Of a DNA stretch of 64,000 nucleotides, positions 9,225 through 16,936 are shown piece after piece. Origin of the DNA: Comamonas sp. KCTC 72670 (lineage in GTDB: Bacteria; Myxococcota; Myxococcia; Myxococcales; Myxococcaceae). A program made the position numbers and the translations under genes. The notes beneath the pieces were generated by a model. That model saw only the letters and a list, made by a program, of their open reading frames with translations, was not told the origin of the DNA and ran no database searches. The stretch is from the NCBI GenBank assembly GCA_014656495.1, contig BNCN01000002.1, forward strand, positions 124,001 to 188,000, written 5' to 3'. Within the stretch, counting starts at the first letter, position 1. The number at the start of each line of letters is the position of its first letter.

Positions 9225-10277
9225 ATGCCCACCCACGGCCGGAGGCGGGAGATGCGGGAGCCCAAAGCGGCGGAGCCAGGACGCAGGAAGGCGAGGGGCC
9301 CGAGCACCGAGGAGTGCTGGGGCGGGGTGGACCTGGGGGGCACGAAGATCGAGGCCGTGGTGGTGGACCGGGCCGGCTCCGTCCTGGGAAAGATGCGCCA
9401 GCCCACGCCCTCCGACGGCGAGCCCGGTGACGTGGTGCGGGCGATTCACGAGACGCTGGAGGAGGCCGCCCAGTCCGCGGGCCTGACGACCCGGCAGCTC
9501 CTGGGGGTGGGCGTGGGGGCGCCCGGCGCGGTGAACGCGAACGAGGGCACCCTGGGCCACGTCAGCAACGTGGGGCGGGGGTGGACCACGCCGTACCCCG
9601 TCGCCGGTGACTTGAGCGCGCGGGCGGGGTGCCCCGTGTCGCTGGGCAACGACGTCCAGGTGGCGGTGATGGCGGAGTACCGGCTGGGGGCGGGGCGGCC
9701 CTACCGCTCGCTGCTGGGCGTCTGGTGGGGGACGGGCGTGGGCGGGGGGCTGGTGCTGGACGGCGTGCCCTGGCGGGGGCGCGGCGCCGCGGGCGAGGTG
9801 GGCCACATGGTGGTGAAGCCCGGCGGCGCCCGGTGTGGCTGTGGCCGCCGGGGCTGCCTGGAGGCCTACGCGGGCCGCGCGTCCATGGAGCGCCGGGCGC
9901 ACAAGGCCGTGCGCCGGGGTGAAGAGACGGACCTCTTCGAGTGGATGCGGAAGAAGGGCCGCTCCCGGCTGACGAGCAGCATCTGGGCCCGGGCGCTGGC
10001 GCATGAGGACGCGCTGGCCACCTGGCTCATCGACCGCGCGGTGCGGATGCTCGGGGCGGGGCTCGCCTCCGCCATCAACCTGCTGGATGTGGAGGCCGTG
10101 GTGCTCGGTGGAGGGCTGGGGACCCGGCTGGGTCCCGAATACGCCAGCCGCATCCATGAGGCCATGCGCCCCCACATCTTCGTCCCGGAGCGCCAGCCCC
10201 CCGTGTGCGTCGCCGAGCTGGGGGAGCTTTCGGGGGCCATTGGCGCCGCGCTGCTGGCTCAGCCTCCGATGAAATGA
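9225..10277 (+). CDS. ROK-family sugar kinase (glucokinase-like)
   Basis: A 350-residue cytosolic kinase of the ROK family, which phosphorylates hexoses or N-acetylhexosamines with ATP. It has the phosphate-1 loop GVDLGGTKIEAVVVD at about residues 34-48, GVGAPGAVN, the catalytic LGNDVQVAVMAEY, and the zinc-binding signature RCGCGRRGCLEAYAG at about 205-219. LGGGLGTRLG marks the adenosine site. The first ATG is used, but MREP nine codons downstream is an equally possible start because residues 1-30 are poorly conserved-looking and basic. It may supply sugar phosphate for the surrounding locus. Confidence 0.88.
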   Translation: MPTHGRRREMREPKAAEPGRRKARGPSTEECWGGVDLGGTKIEAVVVDRAGSVLGKMRQPTPSDGEPGDVVRAIHETLEEAAQSAGLTTRQLLGVGVGAPGAVNANEGTLGHVSNVGRGWTTPYPVAGDLSARAGCPVSLGNDVQVAVMAEYRLGAGRPYRSLLGVWWGTGVGGGLVLDGVPWRGRGAAGEVGHMVVKPGGARCGCGRRGCLEAYAGRASMERRAHKAVRRGEETDLFEWMRKKGRSRLTSSIWARALAHEDALATWLIDRAVRMLGAGLASAINLLDVEAVVLGGGLGTRLGPEYASRIHEAMRPHIFVPERQPPVCVAELGELSGAIGAALLAQPPMK

Positions 10278-10430
10278 GGCGCTGGCCGTGAGAAGGCGCT
10301 CCGCTGGGTGCCTGCTCGCACGCAGCGTGGCAGCCCGCGCCGGTTGGACCGCAGTCTCATGGAATGCCATGCGGCCTGTCAGGTAGGCTCCGCGACTTCA
10401 TCGTCACGGGTCGATCGGAGGGACCTGTCG

Positions 10431-12332
10431 TTGGTACGCCGTCCAAGGATTCCCCAAACCCTCTTCTTCCAGAAGCCGCGCTCCAACCTGTGGCCGTTGG
10501 TGGGTGTCCTCCTGGCGTCGGTGGTGCTCGTGGGCGTCATGGAGTTGACCATCGCGGTCTTCTCCTCGACGGGGCTCGAGAGCATCGCCCAGCGCAACGC
10601 CTTGTCCATGCTCCTCAGCGTGGGCGTCATCTCGGCGGTGATGAGCCTGCTGTGGGCGGTGACGAACCGGCTGGGCATCTCCCTGGCCCTGGTGGCGTCG
10701 GCGATGCTCTTCACCCTGACGCTGCACATCCGCAAGGTGCAGCTCATCGACCGGCCGCTGATGCCCTGGGACTTCCTGGAGTGGCGGCAGGTGACGTCGC
10801 TGGCGCCCACGCTGGTGCCGGGCGGCGGCGCGGTCGCGGCCATCGGCTCGGGGCTGCTCATGGTGGCCGTGCTCGGCCTCATGGCGCGCGGGGTGGCGCG
10901 GGGGCAGCCCCGGTATCCGCTGCCCAAGGCCGGGCGCCGCAACGTGGCGCTGGTGGCCCTGGCCTACCTGCTGGTCATCATCTTCCAGCAGCACCTGCCC
11001 ATCCGGCGCGCCTTCAACCGCTTCGGCATCTACCACCAGGTGTGGGACCAGCGGTCCAACTTCCAGATGAACGGGCTCACACTGATGATGCTCTGGAACT
11101 GGGAGGGGCTGCGCCTGGAGTCCGGCGGGGACTACTCCCAGGCCCAGGTCCACGCGGCGTTGGGAGGCCACTCCGGGGCGGCGCCGGCCGTGCCCGCGGA
11201 GCCCGTGGACGTCGTCATCATCATGGCCGAGTCCCTGTGGGACCCGACGCGGCTGGGCCTCACGTTCAGCGAGGACCCGCTGCCCTACCTGCGCTCGCTC
11301 ATGCAGGACCACAGCTCGGGCCAGTTGGTCAGCCCGGCCTTCGGCGGCGGCACGGCCAACGCGGAGTTCGAGCTGCTCACGGGCATGTCCTCGGCGTTCG
11401 CCCCCGAGGGCTCGGTGCCCTACCAGCACTACGTGTTGAAGCCCGTGGACGCGCTGCCCTCGCTGTTCCGGCGCGCGGGGTACCGCACCGTGGCCATCCA
11501 CCCGTTCCACGCCTTCTATTGGAGCCGGGACGTGGTGTACCCGCTGCTGGGCTTCGACGCGTTCCAGTCGCTCACCGACTTTCCTTCGCCCCGGCTCGAG
11601 GGGCCCTGGGTGTCCGACGAGGAGGTCGTCGACCGCATCCTCCAGGAGCTCGCCGACGAGCGGCAGCCCCGCTTCCTCATGGCCGTGACGATGTCCACCC
11701 ACGGCCCCTACAACCTGCCCCTCACCGGGGAGGAGAAGATTGAAGTCCAGGGTGACCGGCTGTCGGCCGACAGCCAGCTCTTGCTGAAGAACTACGTGCA
11801 CAAGCTCCGGCAGGCGGACAAGGCGCTGGAGCGGCTGCTGCAGCAGTTGGCGTCACGCAAGCGCAAGACGCTGGTCGTCGTCTTCGGTGACCACCTGCCG
11901 ATGCTGGGGTCGGATTACGCGGCCTACCGGGAGGCGGGGTACTTCCACGAACCGTGGACGGACTCGCAGCGCGAGCGCATGGCCGAGGTCCCCGTCGTGC
12001 TCTGGACGAACTTCGCCACGCCCCGGGAGGACCTGCACCTGAGCATCAGCATGCTCTCGCCGCGCATCCTCGAGCTGGCCGGGCTGCCGCTGCCGGGGTT
12101 CTTCGCCTTCGTCTCGGAGATGTCCACGGTGCTCCCCGTGGTCCGCAGAGACGTGCTGCGCTCCGCCAAGGGCGAGTACCTGCCCGTGGACAAGAAGGAC
12201 GCGGGGACCGCGGAGCCGGGCTCCTGGGAGGACTGGCTGCGTCGCTACCGCCTGCTCACGTATGACCGGCTGGCGGGAGAGAACTTCAGCGCGGCTCAGT
12301 CTCAGGGGGCGGTGTCCGCGGACGCGCCGTGA
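10431..12332 (+). CDS. LtaS-like sulfatase-fold membrane enzyme
   Basis: A protein of about 633 residues with five N-terminal membrane segments and an extracytoplasmic alkaline-phosphatase/sulfatase-fold domain. The motif GGGTANAEFELLTGM places a threonine where LtaS-type phosphoglycerol transferases have their catalytic nucleophile. Metal-ligand regions VDVVIIMAESLWD, MSTHGPYNLP and VVVFGDHLPML are all present. It could transfer a phosphoglycerol or similar group to a periplasmic glycan. The TTG start at 10431 follows a GGAGGG ribosome site at 10417-10422; an ATG at 10308 would add 41 residues of unlikely composition. The 3' end overlaps the convergent acyltransferase by 47 bases. Confidence 0.87.
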   Translation: MVRRPRIPQTLFFQKPRSNLWPLVGVLLASVVLVGVMELTIAVFSSTGLESIAQRNALSMLLSVGVISAVMSLLWAVTNRLGISLALVASAMLFTLTLHIRKVQLIDRPLMPWDFLEWRQVTSLAPTLVPGGGAVAAIGSGLLMVAVLGLMARGVARGQPRYPLPKAGRRNVALVALAYLLVIIFQQHLPIRRAFNRFGIYHQVWDQRSNFQMNGLTLMMLWNWEGLRLESGGDYSQAQVHAALGGHSGAAPAVPAEPVDVVIIMAESLWDPTRLGLTFSEDPLPYLRSLMQDHSSGQLVSPAFGGGTANAEFELLTGMSSAFAPEGSVPYQHYVLKPVDALPSLFRRAGYRTVAIHPFHAFYWSRDVVYPLLGFDAFQSLTDFPSPRLEGPWVSDEEVVDRILQELADERQPRFLMAVTMSTHGPYNLPLTGEEKIEVQGDRLSADSQLLLKNYVHKLRQADKALERLLQQLASRKRKTLVVVFGDHLPMLGSDYAAYREAGYFHEPWTDSQRERMAEVPVVLWTNFATPREDLHLSISMLSPRILELAGLPLPGFFAFVSEMSTVLPVVRRDVLRSAKGEYLPVDKKDAGTAEPGSWEDWLRRYRLLTYDRLAGENFSAAQSQGAVSADAP

Positions 12333-13392
12333 CGGCGGGCCTCTCGCGGAGTGCCCACGCGGGAGGCCGGTCCTTGCGGCGCAAGGCGGGCTTCTCCACC
12401 CACCGCCACGACAGCGCCGCGAGCAGCAGCACGCAGGGGAAGGCCGCCGCCGCGTTCACCCACCACGCCGTGGGGCCCAGCAGCGCGGAGACGGCTTGCT
12501 GGACGGGGAAGGCGTAGAGGTAGAGGCCGTAGGAGAGGTCCCCCCGGCGGCCGAAGTCCGCCAGCGGTCCCAGGGGCAGGAAGGCGAGGTACAGCACCAC
12601 GTACGCGCCCAGCAGGCCGGTGGCGATGCGGCAGCCGTACCCCAGCCGGGCCGTGACGAGCCACCCCACCGCGCAGGCCACGGCGGCCCACGGGTTCATC
12701 CGCACGCGCGCGCGCCACAGGTACAGCGCCGCGCCGCCGCCGAAGTACAGGTACAGCTCCGGCCAGAATCCCAGCCGTCCGGTCACGAAGGTGGCCGTCG
12801 CCGCCCCCACGAGCCCCAGCGCCACCATGCCCTTGCGCAGCAGGCCCGCGAGCCCCAGCGCCAGCGTCAGCAGGTAGAACCCGACCTCGTACTTCAACGT
12901 CCACAGCGAGCCGTTGATGGCGTTGGGGTAGGGATTGGTCTCGAAGACACCGGGCAGGTGCCATTGGAGCCAGTGCAGCGTGAAGTTGCTCGGCAGGTAC
13001 CGCCACGTCTCCGGCGCCGCGAAGTACGCGCTCAGCGGCAGGCGGGTGAAGGCGGGCCCGAGCACCAGCGTCGTCAGCACCAGCATCAGCCCGAGCCCCG
13101 GGAAGATGCGCAGCACGCGCGCCCACGTGAAGCGCACCGGGTCGGGCGTCCGCTCCCAGCTCCGGGTGATGAGCACCCCGCTGATGATGAGGAACACCGC
13201 CACGCTCAACCGGCCCAGGGACAGCTGCCCCTGGGTGAGCGCCTCCAAGGGCTCTGGCGTCCCCGTGCCTTCGCCCAAGGGGAAGGCGTGGCTGAACAAC
13301 ACCCCCGCCGCCGCTGCGAAGCGCAGGGCGTCCAGGTTGTTGCGGCGGGAGTCGAGGCACGCCTGCAACGTGGGAGAGGAGGGAACGGACAT
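12286..13392 (-). CDS. Acyltransferase family 3 (sugar O-acyltransferase)
   Basis: A 368-residue multipass membrane protein of the acyltransferase-3 (OafA/NodX) family, which adds O-acetyl or related groups to polysaccharides. The typical opening RRNNLDALRFAAAAGVLFSHAF holds the conserved arginine and histidine, and GRLSVAVFLIISGVLITRSW follows. About ten membrane spans are visible. The ATG at 13392 is chosen over a GTG ten codons upstream. The gene runs against its neighbours, and its last 47 bases are antisense to the end of the LtaS-like gene. It probably decorates the repeat unit or another surface glycan. Confidence 0.88.
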   Translation of the reverse strand: MSVPSSPTLQACLDSRRNNLDALRFAAAAGVLFSHAFPLGEGTGTPEPLEALTQGQLSLGRLSVAVFLIISGVLITRSWERTPDPVRFTWARVLRIFPGLGLMLVLTTLVLGPAFTRLPLSAYFAAPETWRYLPSNFTLHWLQWHLPGVFETNPYPNAINGSLWTLKYEVGFYLLTLALGLAGLLRKGMVALGLVGAATATFVTGRLGFWPELYLYFGGGAALYLWRARVRMNPWAAVACAVGWLVTARLGYGCRIATGLLGAYVVLYLAFLPLGPLADFGRRGDLSYGLYLYAFPVQQAVSALLGPTAWWVNAAAAFPCVLLLAALSWRWVEKPALRRKDRPPAWALRERPAVTARPRTPPPETEPR

Positions 13393-13667
13393 GGTGCGAA
13401 GGGCCGGGGTATTCTCACCCACGCGGGCGGGCCCTGAGAAGCACCGGCGCTGTGCCCAGGTCGTTCATGACGGCGAGACGGGTTCGTTCGTACCCGCACG
13501 TCCGCGCTTCTCCGCTCGCGCCCGCCGGACTAGAAGGCCGTCCGCCGTTGCCTGCCTGGCCGGGGTGCGGGGGCCACACGCCCATTGCTTCACAAATCTA
13601 TCGCACCCTGGCGTGCATTGACGCGTGGAGCCGCGGGCCTTCACGATGGGGGGACGGTGCGCGTCCC

Positions 13668-15155
13668 ATGATTACGCTCTTGGTCGCCTTCTTCGTCTCG
13701 CTGATGGTGGCCCTGGCGCTCACGCGGTTCGTGCGCGACCAGGCCCATGCGTGGGGCTGGTTGGATCAGGCGAACTCCAGCCGGAAGGTGCACGTGCGGC
13801 CCATCCCCCGTCTGGGTGGGGTGGGCATCGTCGGTGGTTTCTTCGCGCCGCTGTGCGCGCTGTTCCTGGTGGACTCGGGCGTGGGGCACCACTTCCGTTC
13901 GCACACGGAGCTGGTGGCGGGCCTCTTCCTGGGCGGCGCGGTGATTGTGGCGCTGGGGCTCTACGACGACCTGCGGGGCGCCGGGGCGCGGTTGAAGTTC
14001 ACCGTCCAGTTCGCGGTGGCGTTCGGGCTGTATGCGATGGGATTTCGCATCGACGTCATCGCCAATCCCTTCGGGCCGGAGCTGGTGCTGGGGGCCTTGA
14101 GCCTCCCCTTCACCGTGCTGTGGGTGGTGGGCGTCATCAACGCGCTCAACCTCATCGATGGCCTGGATGGGCTCGCGGGCGGCGTGGCCTTCTTCGGCGT
14201 CAGCACCAACTTCATCCTGGCGCTCTCGCGCGGCGACGTCTTGCTGGCGCTGCTGATGGCGGCGCTGGCGGGGGCCATCCTCGGGTTCCTCGTCTTCAAC
14301 TTCAACCCGGCCTCCATCTTCATGGGGGATACGGGGAGCATGTTCCTGGGCTTCGTGCTGGCGGCGGTGTCCATCAAGACGAGCACCAAGAGCGGCACGG
14401 CGGTGGCCATGCTGGTGCCGGTGATGGCGCTGGGCCTGCCCATCATGGACACGCTGCTGGCCATGGTGCGGCGCTCGCTCATGGGGCGGCCCATGTTCAG
14501 CGCGGACCGCGAGCACATCCATCACCGGCTGATGAGCCGGATGGTGCTCAGCCACCGCTCCACGGTGTTGGTGCTGTACGGCGTGTGTGGCCTCTTCGGG
14601 CTGGTGGCGCTGGCGTTGAACTTCGCCAACAGCGCGGAGAGCGCGATGCTCCTGTGCTGTGTGGGCGCGTTCATCGTGTTGCTGATGCGCCGGCTGGGCT
14701 ACCTGGACCTGCACCGCGCGAAGAACATGCACCAGCTGCGTCAGCGCAACCTCTGGCTGCGGACGATGGTGAAGGACGTCACCCGCGCCGTCCGGACCTC
14801 GGGGTCGCTGGAGGGCGTGTGGAACGGGGTGCGTCCCCTGGCGGACGCGCTGGGGCTGGCGCGCCAGGAGCTGCGCTTCCAGCGCGTCTTCGAGACGGGG
14901 CTCTCGGACGGCATCGTCTTCGAGGCCCAGCGGCCCTCGGGGCCTGGGATGCCCTTCGAGGTCAGCATCGCCATCAAGGACGGCGGTGAGGTGCTGGGGG
15001 CCATGCTGCTGGTGTGGCGCGATGGCCGGTCCGCCATCAACCGCGACGAGGAGCTGGCGCTGGAGCAGGTCGCGGACGCGGTGGCGGAGAGCGCCGCGCG
15101 CCTGCGTCCCCGTGTGAGCGCGGAGCCCGGCCGTCTCGTCGCGCTGAGGAAGTGA
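13668..15155 (+). CDS. WecA/TagO-like polyprenyl-phosphate sugar-1-phosphate transferase with C-terminal extension
   Basis: A 495-residue protein whose first 360 residues are a multipass MraY/WecA-family enzyme. It would start repeat-unit synthesis by loading a sugar-1-phosphate, usually an N-acetylhexosamine, onto undecaprenyl phosphate. Family marks are LYDDLRGAGARLKF, NALNLIDGLDGLAGG, FNFNPASIFMGDTGS and the carbohydrate-recognition motif REHIHHRL. WecA proteins normally stop near 350-370 residues. Here about 130 more residues follow (from about 365), with a predicted alpha/beta pattern (ELRFQRVFE, FEVSIAIKDGGEVLGAMLLVWR) reminiscent of a GAF domain. ATG 13668 is used; the upstream open frame lacks coding character. 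It overlaps the next gene by one base (TGATG). Confidence 0.9.
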   Translation: MITLLVAFFVSLMVALALTRFVRDQAHAWGWLDQANSSRKVHVRPIPRLGGVGIVGGFFAPLCALFLVDSGVGHHFRSHTELVAGLFLGGAVIVALGLYDDLRGAGARLKFTVQFAVAFGLYAMGFRIDVIANPFGPELVLGALSLPFTVLWVVGVINALNLIDGLDGLAGGVAFFGVSTNFILALSRGDVLLALLMAALAGAILGFLVFNFNPASIFMGDTGSMFLGFVLAAVSIKTSTKSGTAVAMLVPVMALGLPIMDTLLAMVRRSLMGRPMFSADREHIHHRLMSRMVLSHRSTVLVLYGVCGLFGLVALALNFANSAESAMLLCCVGAFIVLLMRRLGYLDLHRAKNMHQLRQRNLWLRTMVKDVTRAVRTSGSLEGVWNGVRPLADALGLARQELRFQRVFETGLSDGIVFEAQRPSGPGMPFEVSIAIKDGGEVLGAMLLVWRDGRSAINRDEELALEQVADAVAESAARLRPRVSAEPGRLVALRK

Positions 15156-16210
15156 TGCCGGGTGGTTCGATGCCCGAGGGCGCGGGTGCGCTCCACGCGC
15201 TGCTGCGGGCATGGCCGGTGGTTCCGGCGCGCGCTGCTCCGGAGGGCTCGGAGGCGGATGGGTTGGTCCGCTCGGCGGTGGGGCACGGGCTGGTGGGCTT
15301 CGTGGACCATGCCGTGTCCCGCGCGGGCTGGGCGTTGCCGGAGGCCGCGAGGACGTCCCTGCGCCGGGAGGCCCTGGGGAACGCGGCGCGGGTGCTGCGG
15401 GTGAAGACGCTGCTGCTGCGGAGCCTGGGGGCGCTGGCGTCCGTGGGACAGGTGCCCGTGCTGCTCAAGGGGTACGGGCTGGCGCTGCGGCTGTACCCGG
15501 ACCCGCTTCAGCGCGCGACGACGGACGTGGACCTGCTCGTGGCCCGCGCGGACGTTGGCGCCGCGGTGCAGGCGCTGGTCCGCATGGGGTTGTCGGCACG
15601 GCGGGATGATGGCGCCCGCCATGGCGAGGAGGACTCCCACCACCTGGAACTCGAAGGCCCCACGGGGCTGGTGGAGCTGCACTTCCGCGCGCTCGCGGGC
15701 TGGGGCGAGGCGCTGGAAGGGGACGCGCTGCTGGCGCGCGCGGAGGCGGGGACGGTGGACGGGCGCGCCGTGCGGTGGCTGCGGCCCGAGGACGAAGCCG
15801 TGTACCTGGCGCTGCATGCGAGCAACCACGCGTTGCAGCGTCTGGCGTGGCTCTTCGACCTGAAGTTGCTGGCGCTGTCGGAGGCGCGGCTGGACTGGCG
15901 GACCGTGGTGGAGCGGGCTCGGGGCACGGCCTTCCCGCATGCCGTCTGGTACGCGTGGGACGCGGCGCGGCGGCTGCTGGCGGCGTCTGTTCCAGATGAG
16001 GTGTTGGAGGCGTTGGCGCCGCCGCGTTGGCAGCAGGTGCTCGCGCGGCGCTTCTTCTCCGAGTCGAGGCTGTTGAGCGCGTCATTGTTGGAGCGCCGCG
16101 CCGAATGGATGGCGGCGAAGCTGCTGCTGGCGCCACGCATGGGCTCCGTGGCCCGGTACGGCGTCCGGCGCGCGCGGAACGCCGTGCGAGCCAGTTGGCT
16201 GCGTCCCTGA
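15155..16210 (+). CDS. Nucleotidyltransferase-fold protein (PF14907-like)
   Basis: A 351-residue protein of the uncharacterised nucleotidyltransferase group found in polysaccharide clusters. The block VPVLLKGYGLALRLYPDP followed by RATTDVDLLVARADV is the diagnostic region: the K-G-x-x-L segment and the DVDLLV acidic pair correspond to the metal-binding aspartates of the polymerase-beta fold. A histidine-rich DSHHLELEG and VELHFRAL follow. The start codon overlaps the stop of the sugar-phosphate transferase, so the two are translationally coupled. Family members may transfer a nucleotidyl or phospho group to a glycan, but no reaction is established. Confidence 0.8.
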   Translation: MPGGSMPEGAGALHALLRAWPVVPARAAPEGSEADGLVRSAVGHGLVGFVDHAVSRAGWALPEAARTSLRREALGNAARVLRVKTLLLRSLGALASVGQVPVLLKGYGLALRLYPDPLQRATTDVDLLVARADVGAAVQALVRMGLSARRDDGARHGEEDSHHLELEGPTGLVELHFRALAGWGEALEGDALLARAEAGTVDGRAVRWLRPEDEAVYLALHASNHALQRLAWLFDLKLLALSEARLDWRTVVERARGTAFPHAVWYAWDAARRLLAASVPDEVLEALAPPRWQQVLARRFFSESRLLSASLLERRAEWMAAKLLLAPRMGSVARYGVRRARNAVRASWLRP

Positions 16211-16443
16211 CCTCGGCCCGCAGCCTGGCTACGCCCGCCCGGCCCACAGGCCGTGGAGCGGCCGTCCAACGGCTTCCTCCGGCGCCTCCCAGAGGGTGCT
16301 GCTTCGTAGGTGGCTGAATTCCCTGGGCTTTGGGGCGCGCACCGATGCCGTGTCGATTTTCTCGGGGCCGTGTCGATCCGCGTTCGGCTGATTCGTCGCC
16401 ATTTCAGAACGGGGCGGTGGCCCCCAACCGAAAGGACGAAGCG

Positions 16444-16878
16444 ATGAAGGTCATGGTGCTCGTGAAGGCGACGAAGAACTCCGAGGCCGGTGTGATGCCC
16501 GACGAGAAGATGTTCGCGGCGATGGGCAAGTTCAACGAGGAGCTGGTGAAGGCCGGGGTGATTCTGGATGGCGATGGCCTCAAGCCGAGCAGCGCCGGCA
16601 AGCGCGTCCGGTTCTCGAACGGAACCAAGCGCGTCATCGACGGCCCCTTCGCGGAGACGAAGGAGCTCGTGGCCGGCTATTGGATCTGGCAGGTGAAGTC
16701 GATGGACGAGGCGCTGGAGTGGGCGCGCCGTTGTCCGGACCCGATGCCCGGCGAGGAGTCGGACCTGGAGCTCCGCCCCTTCTACGAGATGGAGGACTTC
16801 GGCGCGGAGTTCACGCCCGAGCTGCGCGCCCAGGAGGAGAAGCTGCGCGCTGAGTTGGAGCAGCGTCGCGGCTCCTGA
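16444..16878 (+). CDS. YCII-related (DGPF) domain protein
   Basis: A 144-residue cytosolic protein of the YCII/DGPF family. It starts MKVMVLVKATKNSEAGVMP and carries VIDGPFAETKELVAGYWIW at about residues 64-82, which includes the family DGPF signature. The extended C-terminus (residues 105-144) is acidic and helical. ATG 16444 follows the ribosome-binding sequence AAAGGACGAAG. Such genes often neighbour ECF sigma factors, but none is here. It sits alone between the nucleotidyltransferase and a convergent lipoprotein gene, with a hairpin terminator after it. Function unknown; a link to the polysaccharide cluster is doubtful. Confidence 0.9.
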   Translation: MKVMVLVKATKNSEAGVMPDEKMFAAMGKFNEELVKAGVILDGDGLKPSSAGKRVRFSNGTKRVIDGPFAETKELVAGYWIWQVKSMDEALEWARRCPDPMPGEESDLELRPFYEMEDFGAEFTPELRAQEEKLRAELEQRRGS

Positions 16879-16892
16879 GCCGGCGGAAAAAC

Positions 16893-16923
16893 GGGGCCGT
16901 GGAGCGACGCCGCTCCACGCCCC
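16893..16923. terminator. Bidirectional hairpin between convergent genes
   Basis: An inverted repeat (left arm 16893-16906, right arm 16911-16923, one bulged C) folds into a 13-bp GC-rich stem with a short loop. On the minus strand it is followed by a run of five T, and on the plus strand by three T. It lies between the YCII gene and the convergent VCBS lipoprotein gene and probably serves both. Confidence 0.65.
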
Positions 16924-16936
16924 TTTCACCATCAGC

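Noticed and set aside
10308..10430. N-terminal extension of the LtaS-like protein from ATG 10308
   Set aside because: The 41 extra residues are polar and basic with no membrane or signal character, and the TTG at 10431 has a better ribosome site.
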